Assembly: GCA_029258815.1 (NCBI GenBank)
Contig: JAPDJZ010000152.1
Coordinates: forward strand, 1-8,435
Reading direction: 5' to 3'
DNA length: 8,435 bases
Origin: an archaeon
GTDB taxonomy: Archaea > Thermoproteota > Nitrososphaeria_A > Caldarchaeales > Wolframiiraptoraceae
The notes under the pieces are model-generated. The model saw only the letters and a list, made by a program, of their open reading frames with translations. It had not been told where the DNA came from and did no database searches. Numbering within the stretch: position 1 is the first letter of the stretch; every line of letters begins with the position of its first letter. Of the stretch, positions 1-5,649 are shown one piece after another. A program made the translations under genes and the position numbers.

Positions 1-63
1 GATATTCTCGCATATCCTTATAACCTTCTCAAGCTCATCCCTCGAGACCTCGACCTTCCTCAT
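1..63 (-). CDS. 5' end of an unidentified gene, cut by the left edge
   Basis: An open frame on the minus strand starts with ATG at 63-61 and runs off the window after 21 codons. The protein begins MRKVEVSRDELEKV and continues as a charged, probably helical segment with one cysteine. A TAG lies in frame five codons before the ATG with no other start between, so this ATG is the only ordinary start. A CCTTAAAT box at 95-102 is centred about 35 bases before it, and GGGCGAGG directly precedes the ATG. The same promoter layout precedes the SMC-like gene. Too little is visible to name a family. The alternative is a chance frame, but the matching promoter argues against that. Confidence 0.5.
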   Translation of the reverse strand, partial: MRKVEVSRDELEKVIRICENI

Positions 64-94
64 CCTCGCCCGACGCTACACCATAGCATCCCCG

Positions 95-102
95 ATTTAA
101 GG
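95..102 (-). promoter_or_regulatory. TATA-like box of the left-edge gene
   Basis: CCTTAAAT on the minus strand is centred 35-36 bases before the ATG at 63. At usual archaeal TATA spacing of 25-27 bases, transcription would begin about 8-10 bases before the start codon. The identical octamer at the identical distance precedes the ATG at 1960. The gap 64-211 otherwise contains only a weak inverted repeat (CCCGG 131-135, CCGGG 147-151) and no gene. Confidence 0.5.
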
Positions 103-211
103 TATATCTCCCAAAGATCCATAACCCTCCCCCGGTACTCCGAGGTCCGGGATTCCGGTTTTACCGTCTCCCGCGGCGCGCCTTCAAGCTCATCGCGTCG
201 TCGGCAACCCC

Positions 212-1960
212 TCATTCCACCGTCGTTATCCTGCTCTTCCCGCGGATCGACTGAACTAGGATTATGTTCATGTCCTCGGAGACGGGCATCTTGCCGGGCG
301 TTATCAAGATATACTGCGTCCTCGCCTCGCCCCTAGCGACGTTTAGGAGGAGCTTTATCATCCTCTCCCTGTTGAGAGGGTCTAGGTGGACGTCGAACTC
401 GTCGACGGCCCTGAACGGAGACTTGACGTACTTCTGGAGGGCTAGGAGGAATGCTAGGGTTCCGACGATCCTCTCTCCCCCGCTATGGGTTTGAGCGTCT
501 AGTAGAACGGGCTCCGCCCCCCTGAAGCCGACGTGGAGCTCTATGCTAGCTCTCTCCGGGTCTTCGAGATTCCTCAGGACTATCCTTCCTCTTCCGCCGA
601 CGTTCGAGAGGATCGCGTCGAACTGGGGCTCAACCTCCTTAACTAAGTCTCTGAGAAACTTTCTCCAAAGCTCCTTCCTATACTCCACCTCCTCCAAGGC
701 TTTCTTAAGATTCTCCTCAACCTCCATGAACTTCTGCTCGGTCTCCCGATACCTCGAATCGGCGATTACGTACATGTCTTCGGCTTCCTCGAGAACCTCG
801 CCGAGCGAGGCGATCTTCAGAGACATCGCCTTCAAATCTTCCAAGACCTCGGAGGGCTTCCTCCTCGTCTCGACCCTCTCGCCGAGGGCGGCCGCGCTTC
901 TAAACTTCTCCGAGAGATCTTTTTCAAGCCTTCTAAGCTCGTAGCCCAGCCTCTTCTGCTCGGATCGGTTGACTTGAAGCCTGTATCTCGCGACCTCGGC
1001 AGCCCCCTTCTCATCCAGGAGAACGTCCAGATCCCTCTCGAACCCCTCTAGGTTCACCAGCTCTCCGCGCTTAACGGCCTCTATCAAGTCTAGCAGGCTT
1101 CTCCTAATCCTACCCACCTCGGCTTCATGGAACTCTATCTCGCTTAGAAGCTTCTTTTCTTCGAGTAGGAGGGCGTCTATCCTCTCCCTAACCCTATTCA
1201 CCGACGCCTCGGCCTCGGAGACTAGAGCCCAAGCGTATTCGAGCTCGAGCTTCCGCTTCTCCTCCTCGAGCTTCTTCCTCGTTAAAAGCTTCTCATACTG
1301 CTCCCTCCAGTATTCGACCGCGGCCTTCGCCTCCTCTAGAGCCCTCCTCAACGTCTTCTCCCGAGTCTGGATGTCCCGGAGCTTCGCCTCGGCCTCGATT
1401 ATCCTCCGCCTGAATTGGGACGCCCCGACGGCGTCCTCCACCATCCTAAGCTTCTCGACGTTATTTCTCGCCGCGAACTCCTCGATCATGTTCTGGTGCA
1501 TTATGATCAGCATGTTGTTCGGGTTTATCCCGAGCCTCCGGAGCAGGTGCTCGACCTCGGCCTTGGTCTTAAGCCTGTTGTTAACGTAATGCCAGTATTC
1601 CCCGGTCTTCTTGAGATACCGGGTGATGACGAGCTGATCCGAGCTGAGCCACGGTATCGGCCTCCCCCCATCGACCTCGCGGTTATCGAAGATCACGGTT
1701 ATCCTCGCGGCCTTCTCGCCCCTCCGGATTAGGTCGCTCAGCTTCTCGGCTCTATCGGTGTAGGTCTGGCCTAGGGCCACGGCTATCCCTAGGAGGATCG
1801 AGGACTTGCCGGCGCCGTTGGGCCCGGTAATAACGTTCATCCCGGGCTTGAGCGGTATCCTGGAATACTCATGGCTCATGAAGTTCTCTAGAATGACCTC
1901 CCGGATGTAGGTGCCCGCGGGCTTGGCCGCCTCCCGAAGCTTCTCCGCAGCCTCTCCCAT
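212..1960 (-). CDS. Short SMC-family ATPase, Smc5/6-like
   Basis: This is an ABC-type ATPase of the SMC/Rad50 superfamily, probably acting on chromosomal DNA. Counting from the ATG at 1960 (582 residues), an N-terminal head half carries a start resembling Smc5/6 (LENFMSHE, about 25-31), Walker A GPNGAGKS (46-53) and a Q-loop-like MHQN (about 154-157). A charged coiled coil covers roughly 180-290, a short turn region follows, and a returning coil covers about 325-445. The C-terminal head half has the signature HSGGERI (492-498), Walker B FRAVDEFD with the catalytic DE at 520-521, and an ITPGKMP motif like the ITP segment of Smc5/6. No cysteine is present, so there is no Rad50 zinc hook, and no full hinge is recognisable; canonical SMCs are about twice as long. 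An ATG at 1993 would add 11 residues, but the CCTTAAAT box lies on that codon and fits the 1960 start instead. Arcadin-4-like short SMC proteins are the nearest alternative label. Confidence 0.85.
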   Translation of the reverse strand: MGEAAEKLREAAKPAGTYIREVILENFMSHEYSRIPLKPGMNVITGPNGAGKSSILLGIAVALGQTYTDRAEKLSDLIRRGEKAARITVIFDNREVDGGRPIPWLSSDQLVITRYLKKTGEYWHYVNNRLKTKAEVEHLLRRLGINPNNMLIIMHQNMIEEFAARNNVEKLRMVEDAVGASQFRRRIIEAEAKLRDIQTREKTLRRALEEAKAAVEYWREQYEKLLTRKKLEEEKRKLELEYAWALVSEAEASVNRVRERIDALLLEEKKLLSEIEFHEAEVGRIRRSLLDLIEAVKRGELVNLEGFERDLDVLLDEKGAAEVARYRLQVNRSEQKRLGYELRRLEKDLSEKFRSAAALGERVETRRKPSEVLEDLKAMSLKIASLGEVLEEAEDMYVIADSRYRETEQKFMEVEENLKKALEEVEYRKELWRKFLRDLVKEVEPQFDAILSNVGGRGRIVLRNLEDPERASIELHVGFRGAEPVLLDAQTHSGGERIVGTLAFLLALQKYVKSPFRAVDEFDVHLDPLNRERMIKLLLNVARGEARTQYILITPGKMPVSEDMNIILVQSIRGKSRITTVE

Positions 1961-1991
1961 CCTCTCCAGCCCGGCTAACCCCCTCCCAAGC

Positions 1992-1999
1992 ATTTAAGG
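1992..1999 (-). promoter_or_regulatory. TATA-like box of the SMC-like gene
   Basis: CCTTAAAT on the minus strand is centred 35-36 bases before the ATG at 1960 and overlaps the alternative upstream ATG at 1993-1991. An AT-rich tract just upstream (AAATATT) helps it stand out. It matches the box before the left-edge gene in sequence and distance. A GGAGAGG directly precedes the ATG at 1960. If transcription starts about 26 bases after the box, the 1993 codon would not be in the mRNA, which favours the shorter protein. Confidence 0.55.
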
Positions 2000-2106
2000 A
2001 ATATTTCGCAGGAGGCGATCCCGGATACTCGAGGAAATACCGCGGTAGCCCGCTCGAAATCCCTCCGGACGGCTTTCCAGCCCGCCTCTCCCCGGGGGGA
2101 TAAAGG

Positions 2107-2115
2107 TTATTTAAG
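2107..2115 (+). promoter_or_regulatory. TATA-like box of the divergent unknown gene
   Basis: TTATTTAAG stands out on the plus strand after a GC-rich run and a GATAAAGG stretch. A start of transcription near 2137-2138 is expected, giving a leader of about 26 bases before a GTG at 2164. The region 2000-2106 between this box and the SMC-like promoter holds no gene. Its one clear element is a perfect 10-base palindrome at 2038-2047. Confidence 0.4.
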
Positions 2116-2163
2116 ATCTTGGAGGTTTTTATTCTTGGGGCTGGCCGAGGACGGTGGCCGCTG

Positions 2164-2583
2164 GTGGTGGAGATAGAGATCAGGACGACGCTGGAGAAGT
2201 TCAGGAGGTTCGTAATACTGAACACCTGCTACTCCTTCATCCCGAGAGGGTATCTGAAGGACCCCTCCATCTTCCCCGAGAGGGACGCGAATCCCGGGAG
2301 GATCTACGTGGAGGCCCTCTCGAAGCTTAACCTAGGCGAGGTGAGGGAGATAAGGTTCGTTAAGGCGTACGAGGTTCTGGGGGTGATCTACAACTCGAAG
2401 AGCGGGAATACTAGCCTGATCTGGAGGCAGGTTAAGGGGACGCTCGGGAAGGTCTCCGGAACCGCCTCGCCGAACTCCATAGTGAACTTGATCGAGGCGG
2501 GCGCCCTTCCGAGATCCTATGTGAGGCAGTTTCTTGAGGAGTTTGAGAAAAAGTCCGTGAGGCTAGAATCTGGAGAAGCGTAG
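2164..2583 (+). CDS. Hypothetical protein, about 139 residues
   Basis: I do not recognise the family. The frame is open from 2119 (TTG) and reads as a plausible soluble protein with alternating hydrophobic strands and charged helices. It begins with the strand-like VEIEIRTTLEKFRRFVILN, has a middle segment EVREIRFVKAYEVLGVIYN, and ends with a helix, LPRSYVRQFLEEFEKK. No membrane segment, signal peptide, metal motif or known catalytic motif is evident. The TTG at 2119 sits too close to the TATA-like box at 2107-2115 to be translated from it, so I prefer the GTG at 2164; the GTG at 2167 is equally possible and no strong ribosome binding site decides. The gene diverges from the SMC-like ATPase, which makes a partner role conceivable. 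Its last 21 bases overlap the end of amzA on the other strand. Codon use (AGG arginine, GAG, ATA) resembles its neighbours, supporting a real gene. Confidence 0.65.
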   Translation: MVEIEIRTTLEKFRRFVILNTCYSFIPRGYLKDPSIFPERDANPGRIYVEALSKLNLGEVREIRFVKAYEVLGVIYNSKSGNTSLIWRQVKGTLGKVSGTASPNSIVNLIEAGALPRSYVRQFLEEFEKKSVRLESGEA

Positions 2584-3084
2584 CTTCGACGAGCATTTCT
2601 CGCAAAGCTCGCACGACTTATCATCGGTATCTAGGATGGAGTTGCTGAACTTCATAACGCATTTCTCATCGTCGCAGTGGGTTAGCCCGTGCAGGTGCCC
2701 GATCTCGTGGACGGCCTCCTTAACCGCCCTTTCGATGAAAAGTCTCCGATCGGGCGGCTGTCCATAAAATTCGGGGAAAAGCCTGCATGTCGATATTATC
2801 GCAACCCCCCTCCAGGCGAGGCCGAAGACGAAGTTCAGATCTCCGGCGTAGATGTCCTTGTCGGTTACTAGGAGCATGTATTCCCCGGCGTTTAGAAACC
2901 TTCGATAATGCTGGACTATCCGCCACGCGTCATACTGGTTTCTGAGAGGATTTAGGAATCTTTTGTCTATAAGCTCCTCGACGACCTCTATCTCGGATTT
3001 CTCGCCATAAATTTCCTCGAGCTTCTCGGCGACCTCCCCCAGCGCCTCCCTATCCTTAAACTCGGAGATGACCCTTATCCTCAT
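2563..3084 (-). CDS. amzA: Archaemetzincin family zinc protease
   Basis: This is a 173-residue member of the archaemetzincin (AmzA) family of compact metzincin peptidases. The catalytic zinc site is HEIGHLHGLTH (126-136), in which three histidines bind zinc and the glutamate activates water. It continues directly into the family's cysteine-rich part: C137, C142, the methionine-turn residue M144 in CVMKFSNS, then CELCEKC with C158, C161 and C164. These cysteines are expected to hold a second, structural zinc, and the C158-C161-C164 run offers one more ligand than the usual final CxxC. There is no signal peptide, so the protein is cytoplasmic. The ATG at 3084-3082 overlaps the TGA of nob1 in an ATGA arrangement, and GAGGGAGAG precedes it, indicating coupled translation as the last gene of the NAD kinase-nob1-amzA operon. 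Natural substrates of archaeal members are not known. The last 21 bases overlap the convergent hypothetical gene. Confidence 0.95.
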   Translation of the reverse strand: MRIRVISEFKDREALGEVAEKLEEIYGEKSEIEVVEELIDKRFLNPLRNQYDAWRIVQHYRRFLNAGEYMLLVTDKDIYAGDLNFVFGLAWRGVAIISTCRLFPEFYGQPPDRRLFIERAVKEAVHEIGHLHGLTHCDDEKCVMKFSNSILDTDDKSCELCEKCSSKLRFSRF

Positions 3085-3584
3085 GAGCTCTCCCTCGGCC
3101 TTCTTTTTAATCTATGCCCGCACCTCGGGCACGGTTTCCCGGGAATACCCTCGCCCACCCATCCACACATACTACAATATATCTCCCAGCTTATTACTCT
3201 CTTTATCCCCCGGTGAAGGACGGGCTTAACCCTTATCCCCAGCTTCGACGCGAGGTTCTGAATCGAGTAGTCGGAGGTTACGAGGTAGGCCTCGTCCCCG
3301 CTTCTCGAAAGCTGGAGGGCGAGGGCTAGGATGCTTAGATCGGCTTCGGAGAGCTCGAATTCTCCAATCCTCTCAGCGGCTCGCCTCACCTCCTCCAGAT
3401 ACTCGGGCTCGGGGTCGATAACCTTTATGGTTCCTGACTCCCTGCCCGCTAGGGCTCTATACTCCGCCTCCCCCCACCTAGCCTCCTCCAAGACCTTACT
3501 CGAGGTAACTACGGCATCCCCTCCAGCCTCGGTGAAGCCTATGATGAATGCCGTCGAGTCCAGGATGGCGATCTTTCTAACCAA
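3081..3584 (-). CDS. nob1: rRNA maturation endonuclease Nob1 (PIN domain plus zinc ribbon)
   Basis: This 167-residue protein has the architecture of archaeal Nob1, the endonuclease that makes the final 3'-end cut of 16S rRNA during small-subunit maturation. The PIN domain (about 4-115) shows the acidic metal-binding residues: D9 in ILDSTAF, E33/E34, D82 in SEADLSILALAL, and D105 in VTSDYSIQNLA. A C-terminal zinc ribbon follows, CSMC (137-140) and CPRC (152-155), with a basic tail. The length and order of parts match archaeal Nob1 rather than a stand-alone VapC toxin, which would lack the ribbon and normally sit beside an antitoxin gene. The proposed start is a TTG at 3584-3582 inside the end of the NAD kinase gene (8-base overlap), preceded by AGGAAG. 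The next in-frame residues lead straight into the conserved first strand, so a later start would truncate the domain. Confidence 0.93.
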   Translation of the reverse strand: MVRKIAILDSTAFIIGFTEAGGDAVVTSSKVLEEARWGEAEYRALAGRESGTIKVIDPEPEYLEEVRRAAERIGEFELSEADLSILALALQLSRSGDEAYLVTSDYSIQNLASKLGIRVKPVLHRGIKRVISWEIYCSMCGWVGEGIPGKPCPRCGHRLKRRPRESS

Positions 3585-4386
3585 GCTTCTTCCTAACCCT
3601 CCTAGCGAAGCTCCGGCCTAGACCGAGCCTAACGAAGTGGGCTAGGCGCCTGGATCTCCTGACCCTGAGCCTGATCCTCTTCTCGTCGATCCTCCTCAGA
3701 AGGAACCCGTCCAGCAATATCGAGAAGCCGTAATCCCCCGAGGCGGCTATCTCGAGCTCCTGCTTGAGGGATAATACCATGGGCTTTAGGTTGGAGAGCG
3801 GGCAGACCGGGGCGAGGACCGCGGCCTCAAGCTCGTCGTCGACTATCGGGCCGCCGGCCGAGAAGGCGTATGCCGTCGATCCTATCGGGGTCGAGATTAT
3901 TAGGGCGTCCGCCAAGCCCTCCGCGAGCCTTTCGCCCCCCTGCGCTATCTCGAATTGGAGGGTCTTCCCCATTACCCGGGACGAGACGTAGGCCTCGTTG
4001 AGGAAGTCTCCCAGATCCCTTCCATCGGCCTCTATGGAGAGCATTAGAATCCGCTCGACCTCATAGTCTTTGGCGAGAACCCTCTCCAAGGCGTCGTTTA
4101 TCATCCTAGCCTCGACCTCGGCGAGGAATCCGCCTCGCCCGAAGTTCACCCCCAAGATCGGCGTCTCGCCGCCGCCTATCGCTCCGAGAGATTTTAGAAT
4201 TGTTCCATCTCCCCCCAAGCTTATGATGAGATCCACCTTCCCCGGGAGCCTCCTGCCTATCAGCTCCCCCGCGCCGTAGACCTCGACCTCGGCTCCGCGG
4301 CTCTCGAGAACCTTCTTCGCGTGCTGAGCCGCCTCGTAGGCGTCGCGCCTCTTCTCCGTATAGACTATGACGTAGACCTCCTCCAT
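3577..4386 (-). CDS. nadK: NAD kinase
   Basis: This cytoplasmic enzyme phosphorylates NAD to NADP using ATP or, in some archaea, polyphosphate. The 269-residue protein has the family signature GGDGT (58-62) after the strand VDLIISL, a following glycine-rich NFGRGGFL (81-88), the NE motif in LNEAYV (N130, E131), and TPIGSTAYAFSAGGPIV (166-182) contributing to NAD binding. The length is normal for archaeal members. The C-terminus is strongly basic (RRSRR, RRVRKKLG), which is noticeable but has no known role. It is the first gene of the operon with nob1 and amzA; its TAG lies inside the nob1 start region. The ATG at 4386 has GGGAGG (4398-4403) upstream, and a TATA-like ATTAAAT at 4424-4430 is centred about 41 bases before it. 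The neighbouring purP genes diverge from the same intergenic stretch. Confidence 0.95.
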   Translation of the reverse strand: MEEVYVIVYTEKRRDAYEAAQHAKKVLESRGAEVEVYGAGELIGRRLPGKVDLIISLGGDGTILKSLGAIGGGETPILGVNFGRGGFLAEVEARMINDALERVLAKDYEVERILMLSIEADGRDLGDFLNEAYVSSRVMGKTLQFEIAQGGERLAEGLADALIISTPIGSTAYAFSAGGPIVDDELEAAVLAPVCPLSNLKPMVLSLKQELEIAASGDYGFSILLDGFLLRRIDEKRIRLRVRRSRRLAHFVRLGLGRSFARRVRKKLG

Positions 4387-4423
4387 CCCGGCCCCCGCCT
4401 CCCAAACATGATTCCGGTAGCCT

Positions 4424-4430
4424 ATTTAAT
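4424..4430 (-). promoter_or_regulatory. TATA-like box of the nadK-nob1-amzA operon
   Basis: ATTAAAT on the minus strand is centred about 41 bases before the NAD kinase ATG. The predicted transcript start is near 4400, close to the GGGAGG at 4398-4403. The 123-base region 4387-4509 therefore carries the promoters for both divergent operons. Confidence 0.45.
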
Positions 4431-4460
4431 GTTCGATCCGCCCTTCCAGCGATTTGGGTC

Positions 4461-4468
4461 GATAAAAA
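4461..4468 (+). promoter_or_regulatory. TATA-like box of the purP pair
   Basis: GATAAAAA on the plus strand is centred about 45 bases before the ATG at 4510. At usual spacing, transcription would begin near 4491, just in front of the perfect hairpin at 4492-4509. No clear Shine-Dalgarno sequence lies between. Confidence 0.45.
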
Positions 4469-4491
4469 GGTTCATTACCGAGATTATTCAA

Positions 4492-4509
4492 GGGCTTCAC
4501 GTTAAGCCC
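4492..4509 (+). promoter_or_regulatory. Perfect inverted repeat abutting the first purP start codon
   Basis: GGGCTT (4492-4497), a six-base spacer CACGTT, and AAGCCC (4504-4509) form a perfect 6-bp dyad that ends at the base before the ATG. The predicted transcript start at about 4491 would make this hairpin nearly the whole leader. It could be an operator overlapping the start of transcription or an RNA hairpin affecting ribosome access. The sequence shows only the symmetry; the role is inference. Confidence 0.45.
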
Positions 4510-5649
4510 ATGATCGGGAGGGACGAGATCCTAAAGATCCTCGAGGGATATTCTCTTGGAGAGCTCAGGATCGGGGTTCTCGGAAGCCACTCGGCCCTTG
4601 AGATCTGCAGGGGCGCTAGAGATGAGGGATTCGAGACGGTCGTCGTATGCCAGAGGGGCAGGGAGAAGACCTACGCTGGATACTTTAAGCGCAGGAAGAG
4701 GTTTGGGAGGGATGTCGGAGTCGTGGACGAAGCGATAATCTTGAACAAGTTTAGGGAGATCCTGAGGGAGGATGTTCAGGAGAGGCTTAGATCCATGAAC
4801 GTGGTCTTCATCCCGCATAGATCCCTCTGCGTCTACGTCGGCTACGACGGCTTGGAGAACGAGTTCAGGGTCCCCATGTTCGGGAACAGGTTCATGCTCA
4901 GGATAGAGGAGAGGGACGTCGAGCGGAATCAGTATTACCTCTTGGAGAGGGCGGGCATACCCTATCCCAGGACGTTTAAGGATCCGTCGGAGATAGATAG
5001 GCTCGTCGTGGTGAAGGCTCCCGAGGCCGCGAGGGGTTTTGAGCGGGCGTTCTTCCTAGCATCCTCCCCGAGGGAGTTCGAGGAGAAGGCCGAGGAGCTG
5101 ATTAAGAGGGGGCTGATAACCCGCGAGGGGCTGAGCAAGGCCGTTATAGAGGAGTTCGTTGTCGGCGCGCCCTTCAACTTCAACTTCTTCTACTCACCCC
5201 TCGACGGCGAGGTGGAATTGCTCGGAGTCGATACGAGGAGGCAGACGAATCTAGAGGGGCTGCTGAGGATTCCGGCTCCATATCAGGCCGAGGTCTTGAG
5301 ATACGTCGAGCTCAGGACTATCGAGGTAGGCCACATCGCCTGCACGGTCAGGGAGTCGCTTCTAGAGCGGGCCTTCGAGCTGGCCGAGAAATTCGTGAAG
5401 GCCGCTAGGGAGGAGTATCCCCCGGGGGTCATAGGCCCATTCGCGCTCCAAAGCATGATAGTTCCCGGCCCTCCCCACGAGGACATAGTCGTATACGATG
5501 TGAGCGTGAGGGTTCCCGGATCCCCGGGGACGAGGTTCACGCCCTATACAGAAAACCTCTGGGGTTATTCGATGAGCGTTGGAAGGAGGGTGGCGCTCGA
5601 GATCAGGGAAGCTTTGAGAACCGGCCGATTGGAGGATCTGGTAACATGA
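4510..5649 (+). CDS. purP: Divergent PurP-family ATP-grasp protein (PurP1)
   Basis: The 379-residue protein belongs to the family of archaeal FAICAR synthetase, which formylates AICAR with formate and ATP in the ninth step of IMP synthesis. Visible family motifs are LGSHSAL (24-30), VPMFGNR (121-127), DPSEIDR (158-164), the ATP-grasp lysine K169 in VVVKA, IEEFVVG (213-219), VELLGVDTRR (235-244) and VIGPFALQS (307-315). Unlike canonical PurP and its neighbour, the glycine-rich loop after K169 is missing (APEAARGFERAFF), and the C-terminal FExSAR...GTN motif reads YDVSVRVPGSPGT, with aspartate in place of glutamate. It may still be a ligase, be a regulatory partner, or have a new substrate. The start at 4510 fits the usual PurP N-terminus (MIGRDEILKIL, like MI-x-x-x-x-IL in its neighbour). 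In-frame ATGs at 4408 and 4429 would add an unrelated stretch lying across promoter elements. The TGA overlaps the next start by four bases. Confidence 0.85.
   Translation: MIGRDEILKILEGYSLGELRIGVLGSHSALEICRGARDEGFETVVVCQRGREKTYAGYFKRRKRFGRDVGVVDEAIILNKFREILREDVQERLRSMNVVFIPHRSLCVYVGYDGLENEFRVPMFGNRFMLRIEERDVERNQYYLLERAGIPYPRTFKDPSEIDRLVVVKAPEAARGFERAFFLASSPREFEEKAEELIKRGLITREGLSKAVIEEFVVGAPFNFNFFYSPLDGEVELLGVDTRRQTNLEGLLRIPAPYQAEVLRYVELRTIEVGHIACTVRESLLERAFELAEKFVKAAREEYPPGVIGPFALQSMIVPGPPHEDIVVYDVSVRVPGSPGTRFTPYTENLWGYSMSVGRRVALEIREALRTGRLEDLVT

Noticed and set aside
131..151. Inverted repeat CCCGG...CCGGG downstream of the SMC-like stop as a terminator.
   Set aside because: The stem is only five pairs with a long loop, and no T-run follows on the minus strand.
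1869..2225. A 118-codon minus-strand frame across the intergenic region.
   Set aside because: It overlaps the SMC-like gene on the same strand in another frame and is antisense to the unknown gene, with low-complexity Gly/Arg/Pro content.
3081..3584. VapC-type toxin of a toxin-antitoxin pair, suggested by the PIN domain.
   Set aside because: The C-terminal zinc ribbon and the absence of an antitoxin gene next to it fit Nob1.
4321..4509. A longer version of the first PurP gene, starting at GTG 4321 or ATG 4408/4429.
   Set aside because: The extra residues do not resemble PurP, they overlap the nadK start and both promoters, and the ATG at 4510 matches the usual PurP N-terminus.
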